Source: Diphasiastrum complanatum (taxonomy: Eukaryota > Streptophyta > Lycopodiopsida > Lycopodiales > Lycopodiaceae). Taken from it: a stretch of DNA of 64,000 nucleotides. Shown here in pieces: positions 48,056-61,757 of this stretch. Positions within the stretch are counted from its first letter, which is position 1; each line of letters opens with the position of its first letter. Under the pieces are notes generated by a model. That model was not told where the DNA came from. It made no database searches and saw nothing but the letters and a program-made list of their open reading frames with translations. The DNA is taken from positions 41,124,519 through 41,188,518 of the forward strand of contig CM055096.1 of NCBI GenBank assembly GCA_029204225.1. Reading direction: 5' to 3'. Position numbers and translations under genes: made by a program.

Positions 48056-48329
48056 TCCAAAATTGCTTGAAACTTCAACGGTAGGCTAAAAGCAGTATGT
48101 CGAGGCCAGCTGCGATGTCAGAAGTTGAAAATAATGACCTGCTATTTTTTTCTTACCAGGCCGCCCACTGCTTTTTAGCCAAATTGAAAGCCAAATTGGC
48201 GTCGCTTTCCGAAATGCACTTTGTCACCAACTCCCAACTACGTGCCCAATGGAATGGTGAAATCACTTTTGGCATGCTCCGAACACTTTCTCCATTGTCG
48301 TGGGGCTGTATCCTTAACAAAAGAATTGA

Positions 48330-49365
48330 TAGAGGTAAAATAAACTTATCTTAGCTCTAAATCAAATTTATTTTTCAAAAAAATCAATATCATTTTTCTT
48401 AGATCCCGCCTCTTCTTTATGTCATAATATCAGGATATGTAACACTATTGAAGTTTTCTAAAATTCCATATGATATATATCATTGAAGCAATGAATCCTA
48501 CATACTAGAAAACTTGGGGTGTAGAATCCTTTAACTATTTATATTAACCATACAATTTCCCATAGAAAATAACAAATGTCGACGACCAATTATTTGAAAG
48601 TCAACTTCTATTACATTTAATGGAGAACCGACTTTTGGAAACAAATGTTGGTTCCATTTTTAAACTATGTCAATTTTTTCGAGTGCAGAGCCTTATCAAT
48701 TAATGAACCATGCATGTGCAAACAAGGAACTAATAGAATTTGACTAATAAATCTTTCACTCAAAAAAATATATTCGTGTCATGATTGAATACTCAAACAA
48801 GATTTTCCATCTTTCTCATAAGGAAGTCTATTAGTTTGACAAATCTGTACATGAGACAATTTGTGCAATCTTGGCTTGGACTACACCCAAGATTGCTGGA
48901 TGACTAGTGACAACACATAATTAACTTGTCCAAGCTACATGGATATAATATAGCAATGTATTTCCAGAATTATCTTGTAAATATTACAACATATTTCATA
49001 TTCTATTAGAGCTTGAATGATAACCAAATGAATTTAGTCTCACTTTTTTTTTTTAAATGTTGGCTCTTTGGTGAAATACAGTTAATGGTAGTTGGTAGGC
49101 AATTTGAAGAATAAGCCCTACTGACAAAATGAAATGCCAAGGGTGTTTGCAACTGGTCATGGTAGATACAACAAGCTAGTGGATGAAAAAAAAAATCTCA
49201 AAGGAATATTGAAAGTTTATCTCTATACCGTGAAAATTGAAAGAAAATAATTTGAGCATTTAAGGAAGTATGTTTATTAGTACACTAACATAATAGATAT
49301 TTTATTATCAAAGATTGCAATTGTTTTCTATATCTATTGTATGTGTTAAATGGTTTTTTAGAATT
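48330..49365. other. intergenic, no gene seen
   Basis: AT-rich sequence without recognisable coding or repeat structure. Confidence 0.45.
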
Positions 49366-49369
49366 GACT

Positions 49370-50760
49370 TTAGGATTTAGAATGTGTTTTATCTTCTAGA
49401 TCATGTTTGGTAGCAAAGGATCACCTCAAAGATTAGTCATGCATTGGAGAATCTCTCAATACTGTTCTTCCGCAAAAATCTACATGAGCATTGATGAATA
49501 ATATTTGATCTGAAAAAATGAAAAAGAAAATTGTTGAGATGGCTTTAATTTAAGATTCAAACATTTCTGGATGCAAATGCAGTACACGAAGCATGTGACT
49601 ATGTTGAAATCAACAAAATTGCCTATGTACCATTTCTTAGAATTGTGCAAGAAGCATTTGCTCAATTCAAGATAAAAAAGAAATATCTTTCTCACCCATT
49701 TCGAGTTCGAGTAGCAAGAAATCATTCGAATGAGAGAGTGTTTAAAGTGGTAGATCAAACTTCTCAAATAGTTGAATTATACAAATCTAAAAATGGTGAT
49801 CTCAAATACAATGATTGTAATAATATTTTTATTGATCATAAAAATATTCTCACATATATGATCCAATTTTATATATCAAAATGTAGATCAAGATAATACG
49901 AAGTTGGTTATTGTAATAAAATTAGATGAATAAAAAATCAACAAAGGTAAAAAAATCAGAATGTATGAGCTTTACTTGATGAACAAGATATGTGATGATT
50001 ATACATCCAATGTTCAATTGGAAAATCATATATGGATGATAGCAGTATCAGGTACTTGTTTATGCTATTGTTGTTTAGTTTGAATTTTGTCTCAAAAAGT
50101 ATTACATTGGTACACTTGATCACACAATCAAACAAGAGTATAGGAGCTAAAGTAGCTAGTCATCACAAGGCATGGAAAGTTACATTGGCAAGCAAGAGTA
50201 ATATTCATTGAGCTACAAATCATGGTGGACACAAATCAAAACAAAAAACTAATTCAACTTTTCCAGTGGTTTGATGGACGATCACAAATTCAAATATCAA
50301 TCAAAACATTATTCAGATGTTATGTTATTCCACAAAGCATTCAATTTTGTAAAGTGAGATTTTTGTAATGCAAGCCAATCATATTAAAAAATTGCATTAG
50401 ACATTTAATTTTTTTCATCATCCTTTTCAAATGACAATTTCATGGTATTTTTGTGTAGAAACAAAGCTCATACAGATTCGAATGTCTTTTTGTTTGCTCT
50501 TTTCAATGTATCCCACATAAATGGCCACATTAGATGATTTTTTTGTGACATTCGAATGGGAGTAACCTAGACTTTTAATGGGTATATCCCTTTTCACAAA
50601 AATTATGTTGAATGTGTCTTTGGAATATTTATGTCCTCATAAAAATACAAATATAGCTTTGATAACTGTAATAACTATTGGTGCATAAGGACTATACAAA
50701 TCATGCTATATTGCTAATTCTTTTGTTACAATTTTTTTTAAATATTGGGCAAGGGTAATG
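49370..50760. pseudogene. degenerate copy of the 58-61 kb two-gene element
   Basis: From an intron-exon junction (TTCTAG then ATCATGTTTGGT, about 49400) the sequence follows the transposase-like gene at 58225 onward. Blocks are SCLVAKDHLKD, then FLDANAVHEACD, FRVRVARN and YKSKNGDLKYNDCNN (49645-49800), then the YTSNVQLENHIW region (about 50000). It jumps to the region of 59940 (VASHHKAW, NHGGHKSKQK, about 50150-50260), so roughly 1 kb is deleted. From about 50430 to 50720 it matches, on the minus strand, the last exon of the convergent unknown gene (60301-60633). Many stops and frameshifts. Because intron sequence is shared, this is a DNA-level copy, not a processed one. Confidence 0.72.
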
Positions 50761-50943
50761 TCTTTTTTACCCACCCTACCTCTCACATGTCTCCTCTTCT
50801 CATAGCAAACGAATATATTTCAATTATATTCTCCAAGAAACAAATGTTGCGTTACACAAACATATAAAAAAGTATTGAGGACAGTAAAATTATTATCCAC
50901 AATGTGATATACTACCAGATCATGTAGTTAGCTTAAGGGAGAG

Positions 50944-52364
<1,421 letters not shown>

Positions 52365-52367
52365 GAT

Positions 52368-52379
52368 TGGTATCAGAGC
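52368..52379 (+). other. copia primer-binding site
   Basis: TGGTATCAGAGC, complementary to initiator Met tRNA, a few bases after the LTR end at 52364. Confidence 0.85.
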
Positions 52380-52519
52380 CCACATCCAATACCACTTATC
52401 TTACACTCTTGATCACTAGTTGTATAGATAGATCTATGTACATCATTGTAAGAGAGTAAAGTGGGGAAATAGTCCTTTTGAAATGTCATGTGGGAGCTAG
52501 CCCCACTATCTACCCACCA

Positions 52520-53205
52520 AGATGACATTGGTGTTGCACTTGGATGATGGTGATTTGCTGGAAACCATCAAGGATGATTCTTCTTCACCCTCCTCCTATT
52601 GATGTGCAATGTTGCTTTGCTTGCTCTCTTGTGCCTTATTCTACTTGAGATATTGTAGTGTAAAATGCCCTTTCTTTCCACAAAAAAAGCATTTCAACTT
52701 GGACTTGTTTTTTATCTTACCCTTTGATCTTGATGCATCATCCTCTTCTTTGGCCTCCTTTGGATGCTTCTTCTTTCCATTGGTCTTCTTTTTGCCCTTG
52801 AATGAGAAATTGATTTTCTCATCACCATTTTGCAAAGACAATGAGTTCAATCTTGCTTTGGTGTGTAACATCCTACACTCTTCAGCCACTAATACACTAT
52901 GAAGCTTTTCTATAGTGGGCAAGGTGTCTTGGATTGCAAAACTTTGGACCAAATTTGCAAAGTCATCTCCTAGACCATTAAGAACAATTTGTACAAGTTG
53001 TCCATCATGAATCTTCTCTCCAATGGAAGCCAACTCCATATTTAGAGACTTGATTCTAAGCACATAGTCTTGTGCACTCTCCTCACTTCTTCTCATGCTT
53101 TGCAAGGTTTGGTTTCTAAGAATTAGTACTCTAGAAGTGTTGCTTGATTCATAGATTGATTTTAAAGACTCCCAAGCCTCTTTTTCACTAGTACAAGATT
53201 TCTAA
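52520..53205 (-). pseudogene. copia gag fragment with zinc knuckle
   Basis: Minus-strand Gag C-terminal half: CTSEKEAWESLKSIYESSN from about 53195, MRRSEESAQDYVLRIKSL from 53105, VLNGLGDDFANLVQSFA, then the knuckle CFFCGKKGHFTLQ at about 52680. Frame broken after 52641. At 53201-53215 gag meets, on the same strand, a TTGAGGAGGAGTGTTAG polypurine/LTR-like junction, so this is a rearranged piece. It belongs to a family different from elements B, C and E. Confidence 0.82.
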
Positions 53206-53339
53206 CACTCCTCCTCAAGGCATAGCCTTTTCTCTTTTTAACACATTAGGAAAGAAGGCTCATTCCACTGTGCTTGATAGGTTGCTTACAGTCTTCGACT
53301 TATCGAACCGACTCATTTCACTTCCCTCTTTCCAACACA

Positions 53340-53930
53340 TAAAGTTTCTAAATAACAATCTTGTTATTCTCATCATATATGTAGATGACATCATCTTCTA
53401 TGGAAATCACATGAAACTTGTTGATGAGACAAAAATTTTGCTCTTGGTAGTGAATTCAAAATGCAAGATCTAGGTGAGCTTCACTACATCTTAGGCCTAT
53501 AAGTAGATATTTCTCAAGATCATCCATTTATTAGTCAATCTAGATATGCTGACATCACCATTTATAGGAGTTTTACTGGCTCCCTTATTTGGTTGAGATT
53601 TACTAGGCCCGATTTGAGCTTTAGTGTCCATAAATTGAGCCAATTCATGCAAGATCTAAAGATTTGCCATTGAAAATTGACCAAAAGGATCTTGAGATAT
53701 GTATCTTCCACACTTGATTATGGATTTTACAAAAGCCAAGATCTATCAATGGTTGCCTACTCGGACGGCGGATTTTGCAAGTGACAAGAAATTCCATTAG
53801 TGAATTCACTATTTTTATTGGGAGATCATTCACATTGTTTGAGAAGTCCTCACAGTGTGAAAAGTACACAAGATAGACTTCTAGCCTTTCAAAAGACTTC
53901 TAGTCTTAGTCTCACTAACATTGAATAGAA
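53340..53930 (+). pseudogene. copia RT/RNase H fragment
   Basis: Plus-strand fragment containing LIIYVDDIIFYGNHMKLVDE (about 53370-53430), then in shifted frames DLGELHYILGL, SRYADITIYRSFTGSLIW, TRPDLSFSVHKLSQFM and VAYSDGGF (about 53755). Many frameshifts and stops. Its orientation is opposite to the adjacent gag fragment. Confidence 0.8.
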
Positions 53931-54059
53931 ATATAATGAGGTTACTCAAATTCCTATCAAACTACTTTACTAGATCAATGATTTTGGTAGAATAATGACT
54001 CTTTCACTCTCCCTCTTCTTGATGATCCAAAAAGACATGAAAATCATTTTTTTCTTTGA

Positions 54060-54690
54060 ATTACTAAGAGAGCAAAATTATAGAGTAGTTCTGATTGTGT
54101 TGATTAATGAATATTAGTGTAGGTGTCGTAGACAACCATAGAGAGAGATTGCAGAAACGATTAGGCATTGGAGACAACCATATTCTCTAATACTGATATT
54201 TTGATATAAATAAATGCTTAAACGATTAGGTGTCAAAGACATACATTTCTTCATTTGTGATACTTGCGGAAGAAAACTAAGAGTTAAGTAACATTCAACA
54301 AGTATGCAATGAGATAGAACAATAGTGAATTTGTATATTCAATGTTGTAATAACAACTATCCAATCACAAAACAATTGCGCTAATAAGCGCGTGATCCTA
54401 CTTACAGAAACAAATCAATCGCTATAGTTTGAGATATTTACTCTCTTCTATATTCTCTAACTCTGAGGAGTCAGATATTGTGAAGACTTGTTTTGGTCGT
54501 TTGACCTTTGTCATGTAGACTTAGTATCAATCTCAAGTATCAACAACTATTCCTTCCTCCAATCACTCATTTACATATATAGCTATTGGATGATCTTGTG
54601 TTATTCTAACTTTACAATTACAAGATCGTTAACAATTGTTTTAACTGATCAATTAGGTCATTATTATTGGAGCGTGAAGACATAGATAGT
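54060..54690 (-). repeat. inverted, diverged partner of the LTR at 51.5-52.3 kb
   Basis: TATTATTGGAGCGTGAAGAC (54662-54681) is the complement of the segment at 51551-51570. The GGTCGTTTGACC and AACTCTGAGGAGTCAG blocks (54470-54515) mirror 51725-51765 in reverse order and orientation. The two copies form a large, imperfect inverted repeat around the gag and RT fragments. Confidence 0.6.
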
Positions 54691-54700
54691 TTGTACATGA

Positions 54701-55424
54701 TGTTGGAATGTCTTTGCCCTGCAAGGATTCCGACTAAGCTCAGATGGAGCCGATTTGTCGAATAAGGCTACCACCTCAAGCCGCAATCAATCATCCTCCG
54801 AGCAGCAGATAGATATTGCTAATCTGATAATGGATTTATGAACAACAGATAATGTCTAGTGACAGTGGAAACACATCTACTGGTAAAATTGAACAAGCAT
54901 CACAACATTTACAGATTGTACATTTAGTAGAAAAAATGGAGTTTACAATAGGGTTTCTTTCTTGAGCACTATCTATTTCCTAGATCAGCGTGTCGGCGTG
55001 ATATATATGTATATGTTTCTGATCCAATACATATATTATGCTGGATTAGATTACAAGACTGATAAGCTAGGTTTAAGCTAGGCATCCATTTAAGTACGTT
55101 TCTATTGACGTTGCATGGCAGCAGTGGATTGTGGTAGTTTGAAAAACTTCATGCCTGAGCCGATAGTTCATCCTCACCCTGGAGTGTCGACCTAACTCGA
55201 AGTGTCGGCCTTTTGAGTATGTGACAAAAAAGCCGAAGATTGGCTAAAAAAATCTTGGGTCATAATAGACCTACTGTCGCATTTTATCAAAAATACAAAA
55301 AATGCAAACTGTGTGAAAAACAATTCAAATATGCAGATTGTGCAAAAACTAGTTAAAATATACAGCAGTCTAAAAATACAAAAAAAATACTAAGGCTTTA
55401 AAATAAAAACTCAATGTTTCTTCA
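54701..55424 (-). repeat. copia LTR adjoining an RNase H fragment
   Basis: On the minus strand the polypurine tract AAGAGGGAGC (55425-55434) is followed by TGAAGAAACATTGAG. The opposite end reads GACATTCCAACA at 54701. 724 bp, no second copy seen. Confidence 0.65.
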
Positions 55425-55435
55425 GCTCCCTCTTA

Positions 55436-55870
55436 AACTGTGTATTTTCTTGATTCCTAAGTTGGCTCTCTGCCTTTCAAACGTTGCCTTATCCAATGCC
55501 TTCGTAAAGATATCAGCTACCATCTACTTTGTCGGTATGAAGACAACTCGTCCTTTTCAACCAAATCCCTGATCAAGTGATACTTGATGGCGATGTGCTT
55601 TGTTCTAGAGTAAAACACTGGGTCTTTTGTTTGATGAATAGCGGAGGTATTGTCCATTTGCAGGATCAACGGTTCATCAATGTTCAGCCCTAGTCCACCT
55701 AGGAACTGTCTGAGCCATGTCAACTCAATGGCCATTTTGGCTGCAACAACATATTTTGCCTCACAGGATGTTTGAGTAGTTATTGTCTGCTTTCTGCTAA
55801 TCTAGATAACAGCTGCATCGGCTGCTATGGTGCATCCTCCTGAGATGCTTTTACTATCATCTTGTAGGGA
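55436..55870 (-). pseudogene. copia RNase H C-terminal fragment
   Basis: Minus-strand frame 55735-55517 with MAIELTWLRQFLGGLGL and MDNTSAIHQTKDPVFYSRTK, continuing in another frame through MVADIFTKALDKATFE to the polypurine tract of the LTR at 54701-55424. Typical end of copia pol; the upstream pol is missing. Confidence 0.85.
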
Positions 55871-55914
55871 CGCCCAACTTGCATTATTGTAAAATCAATC
55901 TATGAATCTAGTAA

Positions 55915-56010
55915 CACTTTGAGGGTTCTCATGCTTAGAATCAAATTTTGCAAAGGATGAAAAGAAGTGAGGAGAGTGCACATGATTATGTACTCAGAAT
56001 CATTAGCTTA
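55915..56010 (+). pseudogene. tiny copia gag fragment
   Basis: NQILQRMKRSEESAHDYVLR on the plus strand, close to MRRSEESAQDYVLRIKSL of the gag fragment at 53.1 kb but in the opposite orientation. Confidence 0.75.
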
Positions 56011-57440
56011 ATGTTACAAGCTAATTTATATGTGTATAAATACAGTCCTAAGTTTTAAACAAATAATATATAGTACCTACGATTTAGGTCAAGGCTGGGC
56101 ACCAAAACTTGATGACGATGATGTTCCACTAAGTCTTTTCTCAAGCATGTACACACAAATTTAACAAGATCCACAAATATCTTTATCACTAAAACATTCA
56201 AATACCTCACCAATGTCAATTTGCTTGAACGAATATGACATTGTATAATTCACGAAGAAAAGAAGCACATTCAAGCAAACTATAAAATAAACTCAACTAG
56301 TTTCGAATCTAGTATATCAAGATTCATCGACTTTGACCCCTTCTTGATGGGGTTTACCCCTATCACACGAAATAGCTCAAATTTGAAGTCCATCATCATA
56401 GATAAGTCAATTTTGGACCTTATCACTCGATATTTTCTGTTGGGCAATCGAATTAGCTTTAGGACAATTAAGTAGCTCAAGTTAATTAGCTTTAGGACAT
56501 TTAAGTAGCTCAAATTTAAGTAGCTCAAGTTAATTCAAATTTGACGTCAATCACCCATGTGATGATCTTGGATTTCACTGGGTACTATTTCTAGGATGAT
56601 CTTGGACTTATACAACATTCCACTCTCTCCAATGTACACTCTTTTGTCCATCACTTTGTTTGACTCTTAGGATGATGGTCATGTTGTTATCCTACAAAGA
56701 CGAGTTGTACCTCATAGATAACCTATACTATTCATGCTGGATATATATGTCACAGTCATAGTGCTTATCCATATCCACTTTGTCTAAGATTCCACTAATT
56801 TGCCACACATTGCAATATTCGTTTCATCTTAAACTCATAGCTGGTACACTACCGATCTATCTCCATCTGCTCACCACTACCGCTACTCACCATTGGGACC
56901 TTCTAGATTCCTACAATCTAGGAGATAGCTCCTACAATTTAGGAAATTTGACATTTGACTCTTATGAAAAGTATATACAATGGATCTGAACTTAATACTT
57001 GATATTTTGCACATGGGAAACCACTCCTACCCATGTGATATAACATTTTATACCACTAGAATGGTGCCAAGTGGCATAGTACGTCTACTAAACTAGTTGT
57101 TGGCCAATTTAACCACTAGTTTCTAAATTAAATGAGATGTACACCCTATATGATCTATCTAAATGACTTAGGCATAGATTTCCAACGTTTAACTAGTATG
57201 GTTAACTTCAGACAGTAGTTAGTTTATCATGAGATGTAATAACTTCTCTTCATGCTCATTCTCAAATTCGGGACTAGAGCTTTAAGACTGAATATCTTGG
57301 TGTGCTCAATGCAAGAACTGAAGCGAGAGAGGCAAAAATTTTGAAATCACTGTATGCTTATAGTGAAATATGAGGCAGGACGATTTTTCAATGTGACATA
57401 AATATTACAAAAGTAAGGAATGCTAGATCTATTCATATTG
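56011..57440. other. intergenic, short repeats only
   Basis: No gene seen. TTAGCTTTAGGACA(A/T)TTAAGTAGC is tandemly repeated at about 56451-56540. A CCACTCCTACCCATGTG segment near 57020 loosely resembles the LTR of element A. Confidence 0.45.
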
Positions 57441-57465
57441 ATTTAATGTAGGTAGATTCATTTAC

Positions 57466-60062
57466 ATGATTGTAGCTTTAACAATGACAATGTTCCATTT
57501 GCATGTTGCTCTTCCGATGGAATGCACTCCAATTATTAAGAAAAATGTGAAAGTTGTAGAGAATGCTGCAGCAATAGTTAGAGAATTGAGAATGAATAAT
57601 CATATGAATATAGATTTGTGGGTGGATGGATCAATTTATCTTAATGATCCAGCTACCAATTTGTGTCCAGATTTTAAGTCCGTAACTCATCTTCTCATAT
57701 ATGTATGTGAAGGAAATAGCGGATTACTTAGATATTGTCAAAGGTTGCGAGATATTGGAATGCATAGCATATCTTGTCTGAATCAACAATTACAGTTTGC
57801 TAATCCACAATTGCAACGTGCAAATCAATAATTGCTTCATTATGTGCAACACACTAGTGCTGAAAACAATGCACTCAAGAATGCTATGTCAGAGTTGAAT
57901 GCTACTGTCACTACTCTTTGAGGATCAAACCAAGAAATGTTAGAATCCATGGAAAAGTTGCGATCTAAGAGTTTAAAATCCGCTGTTGATCTAAAAGTTA
58001 TCAATAAGGCAATGATGAAGAGGAAAAGAAAGAGAGTACCAATGAAGAATATTGATGATCTATCTACACATAGCGGCAATAAAAAAAAAGAATCCGAGCA
58101 TTCAAGTATGTTGTCATCTAAACTGTTTATTTGATTTGTATATGTCATTTAAGTTTGATTTGCACTTGATAACATGGATTATTTATTTATTAAACATAAT
58201 TTGAGTTTCATATGTTTGTTGCAGATCATGTTTGGTGGCAAAGAACTATTTAACAGATCGTTCATGCATTGGATCATTTTTAAGTCATGTTTTACCAAGA
58301 AAGTCAACAAAGGAAATGATAAAAAATGCTCGGTTTGAAAAAATGAAAATTGAAATTGTAGAGATTGTTTTGATTAAGGTTCAATCATACTTGGATGCGA
58401 ATGTGATACAAGGTGCATGTGATGTATCTGGAATTAGCAGAAATGCTTATTCTACTTTTTTTAGAATAGTTAAAGAAGCTTTTTCCCAAGTGATGGTGAA
58501 GAAAATTAATCTTTCGCGTCCATATCGGGTAAGATTAGCTAGAAATTTTTATAATGACGGAATGTTCAAAGTAGTTGGCCAACCACTTCATATAACTGAA
58601 TTATACAAATTAGAATATGGTGAGCTCAATTACAATGATTGCAATAATATTTTCCTTGATATTGAAAATGATCTAAAATACATTATTTGATTCTATAAAC
58701 TAGACGAACATCAAGTAAATGGAAAGATCATTATTGTAATACATTTGGATGAATCTGAAATCATCAAGGGTCAGAAGTTGGAACGTGTGATTGTCACTTT
58801 GATGAACAAAATTTCAGATACAGATGATCGAACGTTTAGTGTTCAATCAGAAAATCACATATGGTGGTTGGCGGCATTCCAGGTATACATTTCAATTTTC
58901 ATTTAGAATATCTATATCAACAATTCATACCTTGCCAGTTTTTATTGACATGTGATGCATTACTTGTTTCTCTACAGGTCTTGAAAGAGGACCATAAAAT
59001 ACTATCATGGATATTTTCAAGAACAAACTATGGCGAGATTATAAAGAGACATTTGGAGGGTGAGAAATTTACAGTCGAAAACCATGGAAGTTTTCAAATT
59101 TAATGGCACCTTGCAGGGGATTTGAAAACATTAAAATGTATGTATAATGTCTCTCATGGGACAAGATCAAAGCATCCATGTCTTTATTGCATGAAGGATT
59201 GCTACAATATGAATTTGGGACGATCAACAAACACTGGCCCAACACGAGAAGCTAAAGATCCAAATATGAAAAGTGTTCTGCCAATTCCATTAAAATATGT
59301 TCACATATGCACATTGCATGCTGAGGTTCGCATTATTGAAAAACTAATTTACGTACATATTCTACTAGCATGGAATCATAAACCAGAGTCAGTGGCTAAA
59401 ACAACAATTAGGAGGTTGGAAATAGTCCTGTCAAATGCAGGACTACATAAAGGGAATGTTACAATTGAAAAAAGTGACAAATTCTCAAGGAAAAAAGAAA
59501 ACGTTCCTAATAAGCCATCAATTGGAGGTGCTAAGGCAAGAAGGTTTTTATCCAATCACACATGCAAAGAATCAAGTGTCAGGTACAAAATCTGGAGAGA
59601 AATTGTTCAAGCCACACGAACATTGGACGGAAGTAATCGAGTGGAAAAGAGACAAGTGTGGACCAACTTAGACAAACTCATAGGTGTTATCAAGAAAGAA
59701 AACCTATCATCAGAAGATATGAGGACTTTGCAAAATCATTGCACCACATTTGTAAAATCTATACATGATTGTTGGGAAAAAGACAACGTTACTCATTACA
59801 TGGTACTAATCTATATCACTATCTGGTACTTTTCTCATTCAGGCTTATATTTTTTTCTACTGATGTAACTAGTCAAAACTATTGTTTGCAGCACATCCTT
59901 CTTCATCATGCAACTTATTTTGCAAAGGAATATGAGAGCTTAAGTATCTGGTCATCACAAGGCATGAAAAAATCTCATTGGCAAGCAAGGGGAGCATTTC
60001 ATAGAGCAACAAATCATGGAAGACATAATTCAAGAAATAAATATTTAGTTCAACTTTTTTAG
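57466..60062 (+). pseudogene. RNase-H-fold (DDE-type) transposase-like protein, spliced
   Basis: Exons about 57450-58105, 58225-58882, 58978-59802 and 59892-60062 have GT/AG borders. The N-terminal part is a coiled coil (NQQLQFANPQLQRANQ...NQEMLESMEKLRSK) ending in a basic KRKRKR. The catalytic part shows a first Asp candidate in IIVIHLDES (about 58735), a second in WHLAGDLKTLKCMYN followed by HPCLYC (about 59105-59190), and HICTLHAE near 59310. The last region is WSSQGMKKSHWQARGAF (about 59955-60000), where related proteins carry Glu; Lys here suggests loss of the third acidic residue. GDLK...CxxC and W(S/T)xQG signatures recur in poorly classified eukaryotic DNA transposases. Stops at 57829, about 57919, about 58690, 59101 and 60060 show decay. 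Exact superfamily is not known to me. Confidence 0.66.
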
Positions 60063-60300
60063 TGCTTTTATAGAAGAGCACAATTTAGATATCAAGCTAA
60101 AAACTCGCCAAGTATTACGATATTTCGAAAGGCATTCAAATTCATTACAAAAGAGATATCCTTGTAATATATCAAAAATCTATTACAAAAAATTATTTAA
60201 TTATCATCATCATCCTCTTTAAGATTCAGACAGATGGTATTGTCATGAAGGAATAATCTCCTTTCATATGGATCCAAAAATTCTAAACTTTTCCTCTTGC

Positions 60301-61757
60301 TCATATCACGTAACCCGAACAAAGGGCCATTGCAGATGATCTTTTGGTAGTCTCATTGGGAGTATAACCCAATATCTTAATAGCCAAATCTCTCTTCACA
60401 AAATTTATTTTATATGTTCCTCTTGCGTACTTATGGCCTCCTAAACAAACTGATAATAATTTGATGGCCATAATGGCAGTGGTTGCATATGGATTATAAG
60501 ATGAATGATATATACAAATCTCATTATTTTGAAAGTTTTTCAAATAATGAGATAGAGAAACATCTTTTCTCCTGGCTGATACACCTCGGATGTCTCCATG
60601 CCTCATACCAAAGACATCTATTTCAATAGCATCCTGTAAATGAGAAAATTAAATAAATTTAGAATGATACATAACACTGCAAACTCAATAAATAAAATTA
60701 ACAATATCAATACGAATAAGAAATAAGAAAACTGAACAACATCAATACCAATATAATATCTACTTACCAGATCATAATTATCGTAATCAATGATGTTTGC
60801 TCTGCTGATGTCATGTCCTCCAATGGCCTCTACATTTTCGGAGGGGATATATCTAGTCCTAGGGGAATATTTTTTTTGAAATTCCAAAAATTCCTCCTCT
60901 GTAGGCAAAGTCTTTTCATAGGCTTTAGATTTTTCAATCATGGCCTCCAAGGCCTCATTGCCAGATTTTCAATTGCCATCTTTAGCATAATCTATCTCAC
61001 TTTCAAGGTCATCATATGAGTAATCAACAATGTCAGAAAATTCTGATAAATTTCGAGCAAAAATTGAGAGGATTTCATCCTCTCTCAGATTCAATACATC
61101 TTCTATATCATCAAATGAAATATAACATTCATTATCTATAAAATATAAAGGAACATCGAGTAGAGTTAATTGATTAACAGAAGATGCAAATGGAAGAGAA
61201 TCAGAGAGGATTATAGAACGAGGGAGAGCTTTTTGATAATATGAAGCCATAGAAACTTTAGCTTCAACTCCTATATCAGTATCTGCATCATTTACATCAA
61301 CTGGAGCAAGTGCAGATGCTTCGATCAATGGAACAGTTGAAGATTCAACATACTCATCATTTGGAATTTCAGCAGATATGTAAAACACAAAAGCCATTCC
61401 TTTGATTAGAAGGTGACATATTCTTTTGTGGATATCACAGTATATATTTCTTTTGAAATGGTCATGCAGGTTAGAGTACTTTCTATTGTGTTTATGCTTA
61501 GAGGATGGTTGGGAATGTACAAGGTCATGAAAATGAAAGAAACAAAAATTATATATATCCATGATAGGAGTACTAATAATCTGAGAAAAATTATCAAGAT
61601 AAGAAATTAAATTATAACGATTCTCATAAACTAGCTTATTGATATTGAAGGGAGCAAAAAAAATACTAGCAAAATACTCTAATTTGTCAGATGGAATGTC
61701 ACTGGTATTAAAAAAATCCATAAGTTTGTCATCTGAGGCCATGGAGGAACTAGCCAT
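60301..61757 (-). pseudogene. unknown 440-residue protein convergent with the transposase-like gene
   Basis: Exon 1 (61757-60768) and exon 2 (60633-60301) are joined by a clear GTAAGT...TTTACAG intron in phase 0, giving 440 codons. A single in-frame TGA at 60969-60971 interrupts it. It starts MASSSMASDDKLMDFF. It contains KHKHNRKYSNLHDHFKRN and GMAFVFYISAE (residues about 90-130), an acidic middle (DDIEDVLNLREDEIL) and a basic C-terminal part (MRHGDIRGVSARRKDV...GGHKYARGTYKINFVKRDLA). No family recognised. A diverged paralogue is at 40018-40669 and a remnant of exon 2 at 50.4-50.7 kb beside a transposase remnant, so it probably travels with the transposase. A DNA-binding or accessory role is only a guess. 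Confidence 0.62.

Larger units (their letters stand above)
43960..48320 (-). mobile_element. copia element E, near-complete gag-pol
   Basis: A minus-strand copia with all coding domains in order and few lesions. It is of the same family as the gag-integrase part of element A at 1-2.4 kb: leader, gag and integrase match closely, and the leader match starts near 48300. Its RNase H differs from that of element A, so this copy shows the unrearranged gene order. LTRs were not delimited: downstream of the RNase H end (about 43945) a GGAGAGAGTTAG tract could be the polypurine site, and the right end stops near 48320 without a recognisable primer site. Confidence 0.85.

Noticed and set aside
56280-56528. 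82-codon minus-strand frame with repeated LSYLxVLKLI
   Set aside because: It is the reading of a short tandem repeat.
59435-59671. Separate gene in an alternative frame
   Set aside because: It overlaps the transposase-like exon, whose frame has motif support and splice borders.
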